A stretch of 64,000 nucleotides of DNA, taken from the NCBI RefSeq assembly GCF_900129365.1, contig NZ_FQVM01000003.1:113247-177246 (forward strand). The letters are read 5' to 3'. The DNA comes from Clostridium fallax (GTDB lineage: Bacteria; Bacillota; Clostridia; Clostridiales; Clostridiaceae). Numbering within the stretch: position 1 is the stretch's first letter; each line of letters opens with the position of its first letter. Position numbers and translations under genes: made by a program. This document shows, in pieces, positions 1-9,036 of this stretch. Under the pieces are notes generated by a model. It was not told the DNA's origin. It did not search any database and saw only the letters and a program-made list of their open reading frames with translations.

Positions 1-2
1 GT

Positions 3-317
3 ATGGTTAAACAAGTTAGTGACAATGAATTTAAAGGCGAAGTTTTAGAACATGAAGGTGTTGTATTAGTAGATTTTTGGGCTACTTGGTGTGGACCTTG
101 TAAAATGATTGGACCAGTAATTGATCAGTTATCAAATGAAGTAAAAGATGTTAAATTTGTAAAAGTTGATGTTGATAAGAATCCAGTAGTTTCAAATACT
201 TTACAAATAGCTAGTATACCAACACTTATGATGTTTAGAGATGGTAAATTAGTTGATAAGGTAGTAGGATTTAGACCTAAAGCTGAATTAGAAACTATGA
301 TAAATAAACATCTATAG
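3..317 (+). CDS. trxA: Thioredoxin
   Basis: A 104-residue protein of normal thioredoxin length. The W-C-G-P-C redox motif is at residues 29-33, preceded by the typical VLVDFWATW strand, and the cis-proline region (ASIPT) follows near residue 73. It reduces protein disulfides in the cytoplasm. The ATG at position 3 gives the normal N-terminus, but its ribosome binding site lies outside the window. A thioredoxin-reductase-like gene begins 17 bases downstream, so the pair is probably one operon ending at the terminator near 1191. Confidence 0.96.
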   Translation: MVKQVSDNEFKGEVLEHEGVVLVDFWATWCGPCKMIGPVIDQLSNEVKDVKFVKVDVDKNPVVSNTLQIASIPTLMMFRDGKLVDKVVGFRPKAELETMINKHL

Positions 318-334
318 AATAAATGGTGAAAATG

Positions 335-1189
335 ATGGAAAGATATGATATTGCCATAGTAGGAAGTGGTCCAGCGGGGTTATCTGCTGCAATTAACAGT
401 AAAATTAGAAATAAAAATATAATAATATTTGGGAATAATGATTTAAGCTTTAAACTTATAAAAGCTCCTAAAATCAATAATTATTTAGGATTTTTTAATG
501 TTTCCGGAAATGATTTGAAAAATCACTTTAAAGAGCATATTGATTCTATGGGCATATCAATAACAGAAGAAAGAATAAACAATATATACGCAATGGGAGA
601 TTACTTTGCTTTAATGGTAAATGAGAAAATTTATGAATCAAAATCTGTAATATTAGCAACAGGAATAGAGTATACAAGGCCTATTGAAGGTGAAGAGGAG
701 TTTATTGGTAAAGGTGTGGGATATTGCGCTACATGTGATGCTCCACTTTATAAAAATAAGGTTGTTACCATAGTAGGGTATAATAAAGAGGGAGAGGAAG
801 ATGCAAATTACGTTAGTGAATTAGCGTCAAAAGTTTATTATATACCGATGTATAAAGGGGAACTTTCTTTAAATAATAACGTAGAAGTTATTAAAGATGT
901 ACCCTTTAGAGTAGAGGGCAACTCTAAAGTTGAAAAGCTTATTTTAAAAAATAGAGAAATAGAAACAGATGGACTATTCTTTTTAAGAAATAGTTTATCA
1001 CCAGCACAACTAGTACCAGGATTATTAGTTGAAAATGGTCATATATCAGTAGATAGATTGATGAATACTAATATTTTAGGATGTTTTGCTGCAGGAGATT
1101 GTATTGGTAAACCATATCAATATATAAAAGCTGCTGGCGAAGGGCAAATTGCGGCTCTAAGTGCAGTAAGTTATTTAGATTCTAAGTAA
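335..1189 (+). CDS. trxB: Thioredoxin reductase-like FAD/NAD(P) oxidoreductase
   Basis: The N-terminal dinucleotide-binding motif (VGSGPAG) and a redox-active C-A-T-C motif at residues 131-134 mark the thioredoxin reductase family. The protein has about 284 residues, somewhat shorter than typical TrxB (about 310), and its NAD(P)-binding half is divergent (VGYNKEGEED in place of the usual GxGxxA pattern). ATG codons occur at 323, 332 and 335. Only the one at 335 has a well-spaced Shine-Dalgarno (GGTGA, 5 bases away), so it is preferred. The gene is next to trxA, so reduction of that thioredoxin is the likely job. The electron donor (NADPH or ferredoxin) cannot be told from sequence alone. Confidence 0.85.
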   Translation: MERYDIAIVGSGPAGLSAAINSKIRNKNIIIFGNNDLSFKLIKAPKINNYLGFFNVSGNDLKNHFKEHIDSMGISITEERINNIYAMGDYFALMVNEKIYESKSVILATGIEYTRPIEGEEEFIGKGVGYCATCDAPLYKNKVVTIVGYNKEGEEDANYVSELASKVYYIPMYKGELSLNNNVEVIKDVPFRVEGNSKVEKLILKNREIETDGLFFLRNSLSPAQLVPGLLVENGHISVDRLMNTNILGCFAAGDCIGKPYQYIKAAGEGQIAALSAVSYLDSK

Positions 1190-1190
1190 A

Positions 1191-1227
1191 AAATAAGAAC
1201 ACAGATTTTTCTGTGTTCTTATTTTTT
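1191..1227. terminator. Bidirectional intrinsic terminator
   Basis: A 15-bp perfect stem (1191-1205 with 1210-1224), four-base loop and T-run on the plus side, A-run on the minus side. It lies between the convergent trxB and wall-hydrolase genes and can serve both. Confidence 0.9.
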
Positions 1228-1236
1228 GTATAGAAT

Positions 1237-1839
1237 TTAGATTTGGAAAAATACATGTCTTCCTATAGTTTTAATATTTTTCTTTTCTATTTGTTTCATC
1301 CAATTACAAGTTGAACTTTTAGGATTATAAAAATATAAGGCCCTATTTGATGGGTCATATCCTTTAATAGCTTCCATAACTGCGTCATAACATTCTTTAG
1401 TAGGCGTTACGGATATTTTGCCATTAACAACACAAGAAAATGCATTTTTTTGTTTTATAACCTTTTCTATTGTTGAAGGAAAACCAGGGGATACGGCTCT
1501 GTTTAAGATAACAGAAGCTACAGCTACTTTTCCTTCATAAGGTTCACCTTTGCTTTCTGCAAAAACTATTTGAGACATAAGATTTATATCTTTATCTGTT
1601 AGATATAAAGTTCTATTTTCATGGTTAAAAACTTCTACAACAGTTTCTTTTTCATGATAAAGCTGAGATATGTTGTTGTTTAAATCGCCATCTAATGGTG
1701 TTTTATAACTAGGATCATAATCTTCAGCTATTGTTAACTGAGGCTTATTAGTAGAAATTTCTGTAGCCTCTACCTTAATAGGTAATGATGTAATTGATAA
1801 AACAAAGAGGAAGAATATAAAAGTTTTAAATTTAATCAT
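1237..1839 (-). CDS. Cell wall hydrolase, SleB C-terminal family
   Basis: A 200-residue protein with an N-terminal hydrophobic signal segment (residues 4-24). Its C-terminal half matches the Hydrolase_2/SleB catalytic fold: a QIVFAESKGEPYEGKVAVA segment with the family's conserved Glu, then VILNR and a region ending in GRHVFF. Such enzymes act on peptidoglycan, often spore cortex, as lytic transglycosylases. There is no peptidoglycan-binding domain, unlike SleB itself, so it resembles CwlJ/YkvT-type short forms with an export signal. The start has AAGGAGG with good spacing. A role in germination is an inference from family only. Confidence 0.85.
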   Translation of the reverse strand: MIKFKTFIFFLFVLSITSLPIKVEATEISTNKPQLTIAEDYDPSYKTPLDGDLNNNISQLYHEKETVVEVFNHENRTLYLTDKDINLMSQIVFAESKGEPYEGKVAVASVILNRAVSPGFPSTIEKVIKQKNAFSCVVNGKISVTPTKECYDAVMEAIKGYDPSNRALYFYNPKSSTCNWMKQIEKKNIKTIGRHVFFQI

Positions 1840-1907
1840 AAAAAACCTCCTTTAGATTAAACCTCTTCCAAAGTAGTTTAACCAAAAGAAGGGTTTTAAT
1901 ACAAAAA

Positions 1908-2870
1908 TTATTGAGAATTTATAAATTCATTATAAAATGTTTTAAATGAATCAAGACTAGAATTAGTTTTCTCATAATCTGTATTTACATTTGAGTAATC
2001 TATCTTATTAAAAGCTTCTTCTTCTTTTAAAGATTCCATTAAAGAATCTAAATAAACTTTAGCATTATCTAATACTATTTGAAATTTTTCAAAGCATTCC
2101 ATTCCTTGGGAAGGAACAGACATAGAATTAAAATCATTTATTAATAAATTGAGAGATGATTTTTTTTCTTTTACATTATCTATTATTACACCAATATCCC
2201 TTTTATCTTCTCTAACTTTTTCTATTGCAGGTATTAAATCTTCTATTATAGGATTTAATTTGCTAATGCTATCATCTAAAGAACGAATAAACTCATTATT
2301 TTTAGATGAATTTATTTTAGAATCTCTATTTATTTTTATAATTTCATTTATATATGTTTGTACAGCATTATAAAAATCTTCACCAGAAGAAGTTAAAGAA
2401 GGATTTAAACCATATTTTGAGCAATATAAATAATTTTTATTAGTTTCATCTAATAATGAATATAAAGAATCTAAAGAAACTTCAATATCATTTGAGGATG
2501 GATTTTGGAGTAAAAGAGAAGTTTGATTACATAGTCTTAAATTAGAATCTAAGGATGCATCTAAAGAATTAAATACATCTTTATATTTATCTGAAATTTT
2601 AAGATTCTTTAAATTATTTTTTAAAGATGAAAGATTATTTATATTGTCAGATAAAATACTTACTGCTACAGAAGTATCTAAAGAAGAATTTTTTATTGCT
2701 AGTTTTAAATTATCGTTGATAGAATTAATATTTTTTGAAACTTTCTTAGCATTTTGAAAATCTTTATTTAACCTACCATTAGAAAATAAATAAATTGGTA
2801 TTATGAAAGTTAAAATGGCAATAATCCATAATGGATATTTTTTGAAATAGTTTATTAAATTTTCTTTCAT
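1908..2870 (-). CDS. Unknown membrane-anchored helical protein
   Basis: I do not recognise the family. The 320-residue protein has a short basic N-terminus, one membrane segment (about residues 13-30, WIIAILTFIIPIYLF), and then an almost entirely helical extracytoplasmic region rich in Asn, Ser, Leu and Lys with heptad-like hydrophobic spacing. No cysteine pair or catalytic motif stands out. It starts at an ATG behind AAGGAGG. The wall hydrolase lies downstream on the same strand with 68 bases between them and only a weak hairpin, so cotranscription is possible. Confidence 0.75.
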   Translation of the reverse strand: MKENLINYFKKYPLWIIAILTFIIPIYLFSNGRLNKDFQNAKKVSKNINSINDNLKLAIKNSSLDTSVAVSILSDNINNLSSLKNNLKNLKISDKYKDVFNSLDASLDSNLRLCNQTSLLLQNPSSNDIEVSLDSLYSLLDETNKNYLYCSKYGLNPSLTSSGEDFYNAVQTYINEIIKINRDSKINSSKNNEFIRSLDDSISKLNPIIEDLIPAIEKVREDKRDIGVIIDNVKEKKSSLNLLINDFNSMSVPSQGMECFEKFQIVLDNAKVYLDSLMESLKEEEAFNKIDYSNVNTDYEKTNSSLDSFKTFYNEFINSQ

Positions 2871-3033
2871 AAGTATTCCTCCTTTTCTATTTAATTTATA
2901 TTCGTATAAAATCAGATTATTACATGGTAATATTATTTTTAAATTTACATTTTATATTTTATAAATATATGTTAAGAAATCTATCAATGGTGTATAATTT
3001 TAATAAAGCAGATAGATGTTAGGGGTGAAATAA

Positions 3034-3888
3034 TTGCACGATGTATTTATAATGTTAACTAACTCAATAAAGAATATATCTATATGGTCCATATTAGATA
3101 TAATAGTGGTTTCTTTAATATTTTATAAAGGTTATGTACTAATAAAAGAAACAAGAGCTGAACAACTTTTAAAAGGAATTGTACTAATATTGATATTAAT
3201 ACCTGTCAGTTATTTATTAAGACTTGATATGCTTTATTTTATATTAAGTAAAACTATAACTATAGGTGTTTTAACTATTATAATCATATTCCAGCCAGAA
3301 ATAAGAAGAGCTTTAGAGCATATAGGTCGAAGTGCTTTTGAAGATATACATGTTTTTCAAGATGATGAGGCCTTAGATAAAGTAGTTACAGAAATAGTAA
3401 CAGCAGTAGAAAATATGGCATCAACTAAAACAGGAGCATTAATAGCAATAGAACAAAGCACTAGATTAGGAGATGTTATTCAAAACGGAACAATATTAGA
3501 TGCGAAAGTATCGTCTGCTTTATTAGAAAATATATTTGTAGTTAATACACCACTTCATGATGGCGCTACCATAATAAGAAATGATAGAATAATTGCATCA
3601 GGATGTGTTCTTCCTTTAACAAGCAATACAAATATAAATAAGAAATTAGGAACAAGGCATAGAGCAGCAATAGGGCTTTCAGAAAACTCAGATGCTTTAG
3701 TTATAGTGGTTTCAGAAGAAACGGGAACTATTTCTTTAGCGGTTAATGGAAGATTAACTAGGAATTATGATAAAGAAAAATTAAAAAATATACTTACAAA
3801 AATAGTTAAAAATAGAAGAGATAAAAAGGTTAAGACTTTAGGAGAAAGGGTGAAAACATGGATATTACAAGTAAAAAGAAAGATTTGA
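3034..3888 (+). CDS. cdaA: Diadenylate cyclase CdaA
   Basis: Makes the second messenger c-di-AMP from two ATP at the membrane. Three N-terminal membrane helices (about residues 15-90) precede the DAC domain, with the catalytic D-G-A at residues 176-178 (LHDGAT) and the R-H-R motif at 208-210. Length (284) is normal. The start is TTG, chosen because AGGGGTG lies 6 bases upstream and the sequence begins at the first helix. The gene overlaps ybbR by 31 bases, as expected for the cdaA-ybbR(cdaR) operon, where the YbbR-type protein modulates the cyclase. Confidence 0.95.
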   Translation: MHDVFIMLTNSIKNISIWSILDIIVVSLIFYKGYVLIKETRAEQLLKGIVLILILIPVSYLLRLDMLYFILSKTITIGVLTIIIIFQPEIRRALEHIGRSAFEDIHVFQDDEALDKVVTEIVTAVENMASTKTGALIAIEQSTRLGDVIQNGTILDAKVSSALLENIFVVNTPLHDGATIIRNDRIIASGCVLPLTSNTNINKKLGTRHRAAIGLSENSDALVIVVSEETGTISLAVNGRLTRNYDKEKLKNILTKIVKNRRDKKVKTLGERVKTWILQVKRKI

Positions 3889-5102
3889 TAGTTAGATTAA
3901 TATGTCTTATTCTATCTTTTGGTCTTTGGCTTTATATAACAAATGTTGAGAACCCTGTTAAGGATTATAAATTGAACAAGGTACCAGTTCAAATATTAAA
4001 TGCAGATTCTTTAAAAGAACATAAATTAGTTTTGGCTCCTAATCAAAGTTTTTATGTTAGTTTAAATGTAGAAGGACCAGCAACTGATGTTTATAAAATA
4101 ACTCCAGATCAGTTTAAAATAAATGCCAATCTTGCAGGATATGCCTTGAAAAAAGGTGAAAATCAAGTGCCAGTAGAAATAGTTAATTATCCTTCTAATA
4201 TAAGTATAAAAAACAATAATTATCTAAGAGTAACTATAATATTAGATGAATATATAGAAAAGAGTGTTCCGGTAAAAAGTAATGTAAAAATAAATACAAA
4301 ACAAGGATATTATGCAGGAGAGGCTCAGATAAATCCAACTACCGCTACTGTGTCTGGTCCATCTGAATATGTAAATAAGGTTAAAAATTTAGTAGTAGAT
4401 GGAGATATAAAAAATGCAGATAATAATATTACTATAAATGTACCATTGAAGCCTGTGGACGAAGATGGAAAGGAAGTACAATATGTGACTATAGATCCTA
4501 AAAGCGCAGAAGTTACAGTTCCATTATCTAAAGGTAAACTAGTAGCAGTGAATGTTCCAGTTCAAGGAAATCTTCCAGAAGGTTTAGTCCTAAAGGAAAT
4601 AGTGCCATTAGAAAGTAAAATAGAACTTTTAGGAGACGAATCAACTTTATCTAGTATAAATACAATAGATACCGAACCTTTAGATTTATCTAAGATAAAT
4701 TCTTCTACAGAAGTTAATCTACCTCTTAAAATTCCTAATAACTTAAAGGTAGCTAATAATTCTAAGACAGTTAAGGTGAAAGTATCTGTAAATAAAATTA
4801 TAACTAAGGATATATTGAAAGATATAGTAGCAAGTGGACTTTCAGAAGATCTTACAGCAAAATTAGATCCATCTAAAATTACAGTTACTGTAAGTGGACT
4901 TGAGGATGATATAAATAATTTAAAAGGTGATGATATATCAGTTACTTTAGATTTAGCTAATCAAAAAGAAGGAACAGTTTCCTTAAGTCCTAATATAGAA
5001 AACAAAAATAATAAAATAAAAATAGTGAAATCTAACCCAGAATCAGTAAATGTTATAATAGAGAAAAAACAACAACAGCAAAATCCATCAGAAAAACAAT
5101 AA
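3858..5102 (+). CDS. YbbR/CdaR-like regulator of c-di-AMP synthesis
   Basis: A 414-residue protein with one N-terminal membrane segment (about residues 9-27) and an extracytoplasmic part made of repeated YbbR-like domains, about four, recognisable by recurring V.V...G....Y...I.P..V.VSGP blocks (for example near residues 150-165 and 235-255). Family members bind CdaA and tune its activity. The tail is Gln/Lys-rich. It begins inside the end of cdaA with an AGG/GGTG-rich ribosome binding region, suggesting translational coupling. In most Firmicutes glmM follows; here a terminator follows and glmM is about 20 kb away. Confidence 0.9.
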   Translation: MDITSKKKDLIVRLICLILSFGLWLYITNVENPVKDYKLNKVPVQILNADSLKEHKLVLAPNQSFYVSLNVEGPATDVYKITPDQFKINANLAGYALKKGENQVPVEIVNYPSNISIKNNNYLRVTIILDEYIEKSVPVKSNVKINTKQGYYAGEAQINPTTATVSGPSEYVNKVKNLVVDGDIKNADNNITINVPLKPVDEDGKEVQYVTIDPKSAEVTVPLSKGKLVAVNVPVQGNLPEGLVLKEIVPLESKIELLGDESTLSSINTIDTEPLDLSKINSSTEVNLPLKIPNNLKVANNSKTVKVKVSVNKIITKDILKDIVASGLSEDLTAKLDPSKITVTVSGLEDDINNLKGDDISVTLDLANQKEGTVSLSPNIENKNNKIKIVKSNPESVNVIIEKKQQQQNPSEKQ

Positions 5103-5129
5103 ATAAAATTTTAATATTATAATAAAAAT

Positions 5130-5180
5130 ATTACTTAAGAAGTATATATAAATTATATGCTTTTTAAGTAATTTTTTTTA
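5130..5180 (+). terminator. Intrinsic terminator of cdaA-ybbR
   Basis: A long hairpin with outer arms ATTACTTAA / TTAAGTAAT (5130-5172) followed by a run of eight or more T. It closes the cdaA-ybbR unit. Confidence 0.85.
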
Positions 5181-5286
5181 TGAAAATATATAAAATTTTA
5201 ATATAAAAGAAATAGTTTTTTAATTAGAAGCATGAAAATTATTGTAATAAAATCTATTGTTTTTATAGATTTAAGGAGGAGTTTTT

Positions 5287-7455
5287 ATGAATAATAATTT
5301 AAGAGGAAGGGTTACAATTCCTACAGACTCTAATATTACAGATGACATAAAAAGAGCTATAAACCTTTGGGGAGCAGATGCTATAAGAGACTGTGATGGA
5401 ACTAAATTAGATGAATCTATATTAAATTTAGGAGTTAAAGTTTATTCAACATACTTAACAACAAGAAGTGATCAAATTTGGGCTAATAATAACAAAGATG
5501 AACTTCAAGAGCTTTATTTAATGTCAGAACCTTCTATAGCAAAAAGTGAATTACTAGAAATAGATATAATGAAAGGATATTACAAAGAACAATTTAAAGT
5601 TGATACTATTCATGATGAGAAAAAATGGTGGCAAGTTATAGATAGGACTACTGGTAAAACTATAGAAAATAACAAATGGATATTAGATAAGAAAAATATG
5701 AAAGTGATAATAAAGGATGCTACCTTATGGCATGAATATACAGTGAATTTTTTAGTATATATGATTTGGGATCCTACTCAAATGTACAATCATATAACTA
5801 ATAATTGGGGAGATAAACCTCACGAACTTCCTTACGATTGTAGGCAACCTAAAACTCAAAAACATATTTTAAATTTATTAGATAATTGGTTAGAAAATAA
5901 TAAGGATGTAGATGTAGTAAGATTTACAACATTCTTTTATCACTTCACTTTATGTTTTAATGAAGAGGCTAAAGAAAAATTTGTAGATTGGTTTGGATAT
6001 AGTTCTTCAGTTAGTCCATTAGCTCTTGAGGAATTTAAAAAAGAAAAGGGATATGAATTAAAGTCAGAGGATATAGTAGATGAAGGGTATTATAATTCAC
6101 CATTTAGAATACCTACCAAGGCTTTTAAAGACTATATAGATTATCAATCTAAGTGGGTAGCAGCTCTTGCTAAAGAGATGGTTGATAAGGTTCATTATGC
6201 TAATAAAGAAGCTATGATGTTTTTAGGTGATAATTGGATTGGAACTGAACCTTATGGTAAATACTTTGAAAGTATAGGTATAGATGCAGTAGTAGGATCT
6301 GTTGGTAATGGTACAACCTTAAGAATGATTTCTGATATACCAGGAGTAAAATATACAGAGGGAAGATTTTTACCATATTTCTTTCCAGATGTTTTTAAAG
6401 AAGGAGGAAAACCTGAAGAAGAAGCTTTAGAAAATTGGATACAAGCGAGAAGAGCTATTTTAAGAAAACCATTAGATAGGATAGGATATGGAGGATATTT
6501 AGGTTTGGCGATGAAGTTTCCTAAATTTTTAAAAACAGTAGAGAAAATATGTGATGAATTTAGAGAGATTCATGAAAATATAAAAGGTGATAAAGCTTAT
6601 ACCCCTAAATTTAAGGTAGCCATATTAAACTGTTGGGGCAAACTTAGAAAATGGCAAACAAACCAAGTAGCTCATGCCTTATGGTATAAAGAAATATATT
6701 CTTATGTGGGAGTAATTGAATCTTTAAGTGGAATGGCTTTAGATATTGAATTTATAAGTTTTGATGAAATTAAAAAAAATGGAATTCCAGAAGATATAGG
6801 TGTAATTATAAATTCTGGTGATGCCTATACTGCTTGGAGTGGCGGAGAATACTGGAAGGATAGTGAAATACTTGAGAAGCTAAGAAAATGGGTAAATGAT
6901 GGTGGTGGATTTATAGGAATTGGAGAACCAACTGCATATCAATATGAAGGAAAATATTTTCAGCTAAGTGACGTTTTGGGAGTAGATAAAGAAATCGGAT
7001 TTAGCCTAAGTACTAGAAAATATAATAAGCTAGAACAAAATCATTTTATTATAGAAGATTTAAAAACTAAAATAGATTTTGGAGAAAGTATGAAATCTAT
7101 ATATACAAAAGGAGATAACAGTAGAATATTAGCTATGGAAAAAGGAGATGTAGCTCTTAGTATTAATACTTATGGAAATGGAAGAGCAGTTTATATAGCA
7201 GGACTTCCATATAATGATGAAAATTGTAGATTACTTTTAAGAGCTATTTATTGGGCATTTAATAAAGAAAATGATATGAAAAAATATTATGTTTCTAATG
7301 AAAAAACAGAATGTGCTGTTTATGAAAAAGTAAATAAAATGGCAATAATAAATAATAGCAAGGAAGAACAAGAAACGGAAGTTTACATTAATGGTAAAGT
7401 AGATAGAAAAATTAAATTAAATCCAACGGAAATAAAATGGATTAATATAAAATAA
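5287..7455 (+). CDS. Galacto-N-biose/lacto-N-biose phosphorylase (GH112)
   Basis: The 722-residue sequence fits 1,3-beta-galactosyl-N-acetylhexosamine phosphorylase: start RGRVTIPTDSN, the GDNWIGTEPYG block whose Asp (about residue 315) corresponds to the catalytic acid of the family, and a C-terminal domain with GEPTAYQYEG. The enzyme splits Gal-beta-1,3-GalNAc/GlcNAc with phosphate into galactose-1-phosphate and the free N-acetylhexosamine, saving ATP. It has no signal peptide, so it acts in the cytoplasm on imported disaccharide. The importer genes downstream (7619-10791) fit that use. Preference for GNB (mucin) over LNB (milk) cannot be decided here. Strong AAGGAGG start. Confidence 0.93.
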   Translation: MNNNLRGRVTIPTDSNITDDIKRAINLWGADAIRDCDGTKLDESILNLGVKVYSTYLTTRSDQIWANNNKDELQELYLMSEPSIAKSELLEIDIMKGYYKEQFKVDTIHDEKKWWQVIDRTTGKTIENNKWILDKKNMKVIIKDATLWHEYTVNFLVYMIWDPTQMYNHITNNWGDKPHELPYDCRQPKTQKHILNLLDNWLENNKDVDVVRFTTFFYHFTLCFNEEAKEKFVDWFGYSSSVSPLALEEFKKEKGYELKSEDIVDEGYYNSPFRIPTKAFKDYIDYQSKWVAALAKEMVDKVHYANKEAMMFLGDNWIGTEPYGKYFESIGIDAVVGSVGNGTTLRMISDIPGVKYTEGRFLPYFFPDVFKEGGKPEEEALENWIQARRAILRKPLDRIGYGGYLGLAMKFPKFLKTVEKICDEFREIHENIKGDKAYTPKFKVAILNCWGKLRKWQTNQVAHALWYKEIYSYVGVIESLSGMALDIEFISFDEIKKNGIPEDIGVIINSGDAYTAWSGGEYWKDSEILEKLRKWVNDGGGFIGIGEPTAYQYEGKYFQLSDVLGVDKEIGFSLSTRKYNKLEQNHFIIEDLKTKIDFGESMKSIYTKGDNSRILAMEKGDVALSINTYGNGRAVYIAGLPYNDENCRLLLRAIYWAFNKENDMKKYYVSNEKTECAVYEKVNKMAIINNSKEEQETEVYINGKVDRKIKLNPTEIKWINIK

Positions 7456-7488
7456 AATATATTTTATAGATTTTATTTTTTTTAATTT

Positions 7489-7517
7489 CTACACTTAAAT
7501 AAGTGTAGTTTTTTTTT
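7489..7517 (+). terminator. Intrinsic terminator after the phosphorylase
   Basis: A 9-bp stem CTACACTTA / TAAGTGTAG with a two-base apparent loop, followed by nine T. It separates the phosphorylase from the ABC importer, so the importer probably has its own promoter or depends on readthrough. Confidence 0.85.
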
Positions 7518-7618
7518 GTTTAAAAATAATTATTGATAAAGCTAAAAATAATTTAGTTATGAATTATAAAAAACTATCATAATATATAGCAATATACCAT
7601 AAAAAAGGGGAGAATGAT

Positions 7619-8971
7619 ATGAAAAGGAGTTTTTTAAAGGTTTTAACTGCTACTGCATTAGTAGCTATTTTAGGATCTGCTTTTATAGGTTGCGGTAATA
7701 CTCAATCAGAACCAAAGGAACAGGAAGGAGAAAAGAAAGAGCTAAATATAGCAATTTTTGAAGGTGGCTATGGAAAAGACTATTGGGAAGAGATAGTTAA
7801 AAAGTTTGAAGGTGATAATCCGGATGTAAAAGTTAATATGGAGATTAACCCTAAGATAGGTGATATTATAAGACCTAAAATTACATCAGGAAATCCACCA
7901 GATTTTATTTATCTAGGGTCTAATAATGAATCAGGAATAGCTCAAGCTCTTATTAAGGACAAAGCTTTAGAAGATTTATCAGATTTATTTGAAAGTGATG
8001 ATCCTGATGGAGGAGGAAAGCTTAAAGATAAAATACTTCCAGGATTTTTAGATAATAATTTAACATCACCATATGGAGATGGAAAAGTATACTTAGCACC
8101 ACTTTATTATGGAGTAACAGGACTTTGGTATAATTCAGAGTATTTTAAAGAAAAAGGTTATGAGGCTCCAGAAACTTGGGAAGAATTTTTTGCATTAGGA
8201 GATAAAGCAAAGGCAGATGGAAAAGCTTTATATACTTATCAAGGATTAAATCCTGGTTATAATGAAGCTGTTATGATATCTTCATTAGCATCAGTTGGAG
8301 GACAAAAATTAGTTGATAATGTTCTTTCATATGAAGAGGGAACATGGAAAACTGAAGAAGCACAAAAAGTTCTAGGTGTTTTTAATGATATAGCTCAAAA
8401 AGGATACTTATTAGATGGAACAGTAGCTATGAATCATACACAAGCTCAAACAGAGTTTTTACAAGGAAAAGCTTTATTTATACCAAATGGAAACTGGTTT
8501 GAAGGTGAAATGAAAGATGCTATTCCAGAAAGTGGATTTAAATTTGGTTTTATGCCAGCACCAGCATTTAATAAAGGAGACCAACGCTATGCAATGTCTA
8601 TGATAGAAGAAATGTATATTCCAAAAGCAGCTAAAAATAAAGATTTAGCAAAAGAGTTTTTAAAATATCAATATAAAAATGAAAATGTAAAATTAAATGC
8701 AGAAAAATCTGGCGGAGTAGTTCCAATTAAAGGTGGTATAGAGTTAGCAAAACCATATTTACCAGAATCAAATTATAATTGTTTTATGGTATTTGAAAAT
8801 GGAATAAAACCTGTATTCCAAGATTTTAAACCAACACCAAATGTTGAAGTAAAGGTTTATGATGAAATTTACAATCCTATTGGAAGTTTAATGAATAAAG
8901 AAATTACAGTATATCAATGGACAGAAAGAATAGAAAGTGCTACAGCTAAGGTAAGAGAAGCTCAAAAATAA
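7619..8971 (+). CDS. Carbohydrate ABC transporter, substrate-binding lipoprotein
   Basis: Extracellular sugar-binding protein of family 1 (450 residues). The N-terminus is a lipoprotein signal with the lipidated Cys at residue 25 (AFIGCGN), then a charged linker and the two-lobed binding fold (LNIAIFEGGYGKDYWEE start; GKALFIPNGNWFEGEM near the middle). It hands substrate to the permeases encoded at 9037 and 9946. Being next to the GH112 phosphorylase suggests galacto-N-biose/lacto-N-biose as ligand; that is inference. A hairpin follows the stop and may stabilise this part of the mRNA. Confidence 0.92.
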   Translation: MKRSFLKVLTATALVAILGSAFIGCGNTQSEPKEQEGEKKELNIAIFEGGYGKDYWEEIVKKFEGDNPDVKVNMEINPKIGDIIRPKITSGNPPDFIYLGSNNESGIAQALIKDKALEDLSDLFESDDPDGGGKLKDKILPGFLDNNLTSPYGDGKVYLAPLYYGVTGLWYNSEYFKEKGYEAPETWEEFFALGDKAKADGKALYTYQGLNPGYNEAVMISSLASVGGQKLVDNVLSYEEGTWKTEEAQKVLGVFNDIAQKGYLLDGTVAMNHTQAQTEFLQGKALFIPNGNWFEGEMKDAIPESGFKFGFMPAPAFNKGDQRYAMSMIEEMYIPKAAKNKDLAKEFLKYQYKNENVKLNAEKSGGVVPIKGGIELAKPYLPESNYNCFMVFENGIKPVFQDFKPTPNVEVKVYDEIYNPIGSLMNKEITVYQWTERIESATAKVREAQK

Positions 8972-8982
8972 TAAATTTAATT

Positions 8983-9010
8983 GTTAGGAAGGTATAAAAA
9001 CCTTCCTAAC
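8983..9010 (+). promoter_or_regulatory. Intercistronic hairpin after binding-protein gene
   Basis: A perfect 10-bp stem (GTTAGGAAGG / CCTTCCTAAC) with an 8-base A/T loop and no following T-run. Placed between the binding protein and the first permease, it looks like an mRNA-stabilising or partial-attenuation hairpin of the kind used to produce more binding protein than permease. Confidence 0.6.
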
Positions 9011-9036
9011 TTAATAATTAAGGGGTTGATAATGCA

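Noticed and set aside
1854..1900. Hairpin AAACCTCTT / AAGAAGGGTTT upstream of the wall hydrolase
   Set aside because: The stem has a bulge and no T-run on the minus strand; too weak to call a terminator.
2149..2373. 74-codon plus-strand ORF opposite the unknown membrane protein gene
   Set aside because: It lies wholly antisense to a longer ORF with a good ribosome site and shows only its complement's composition.
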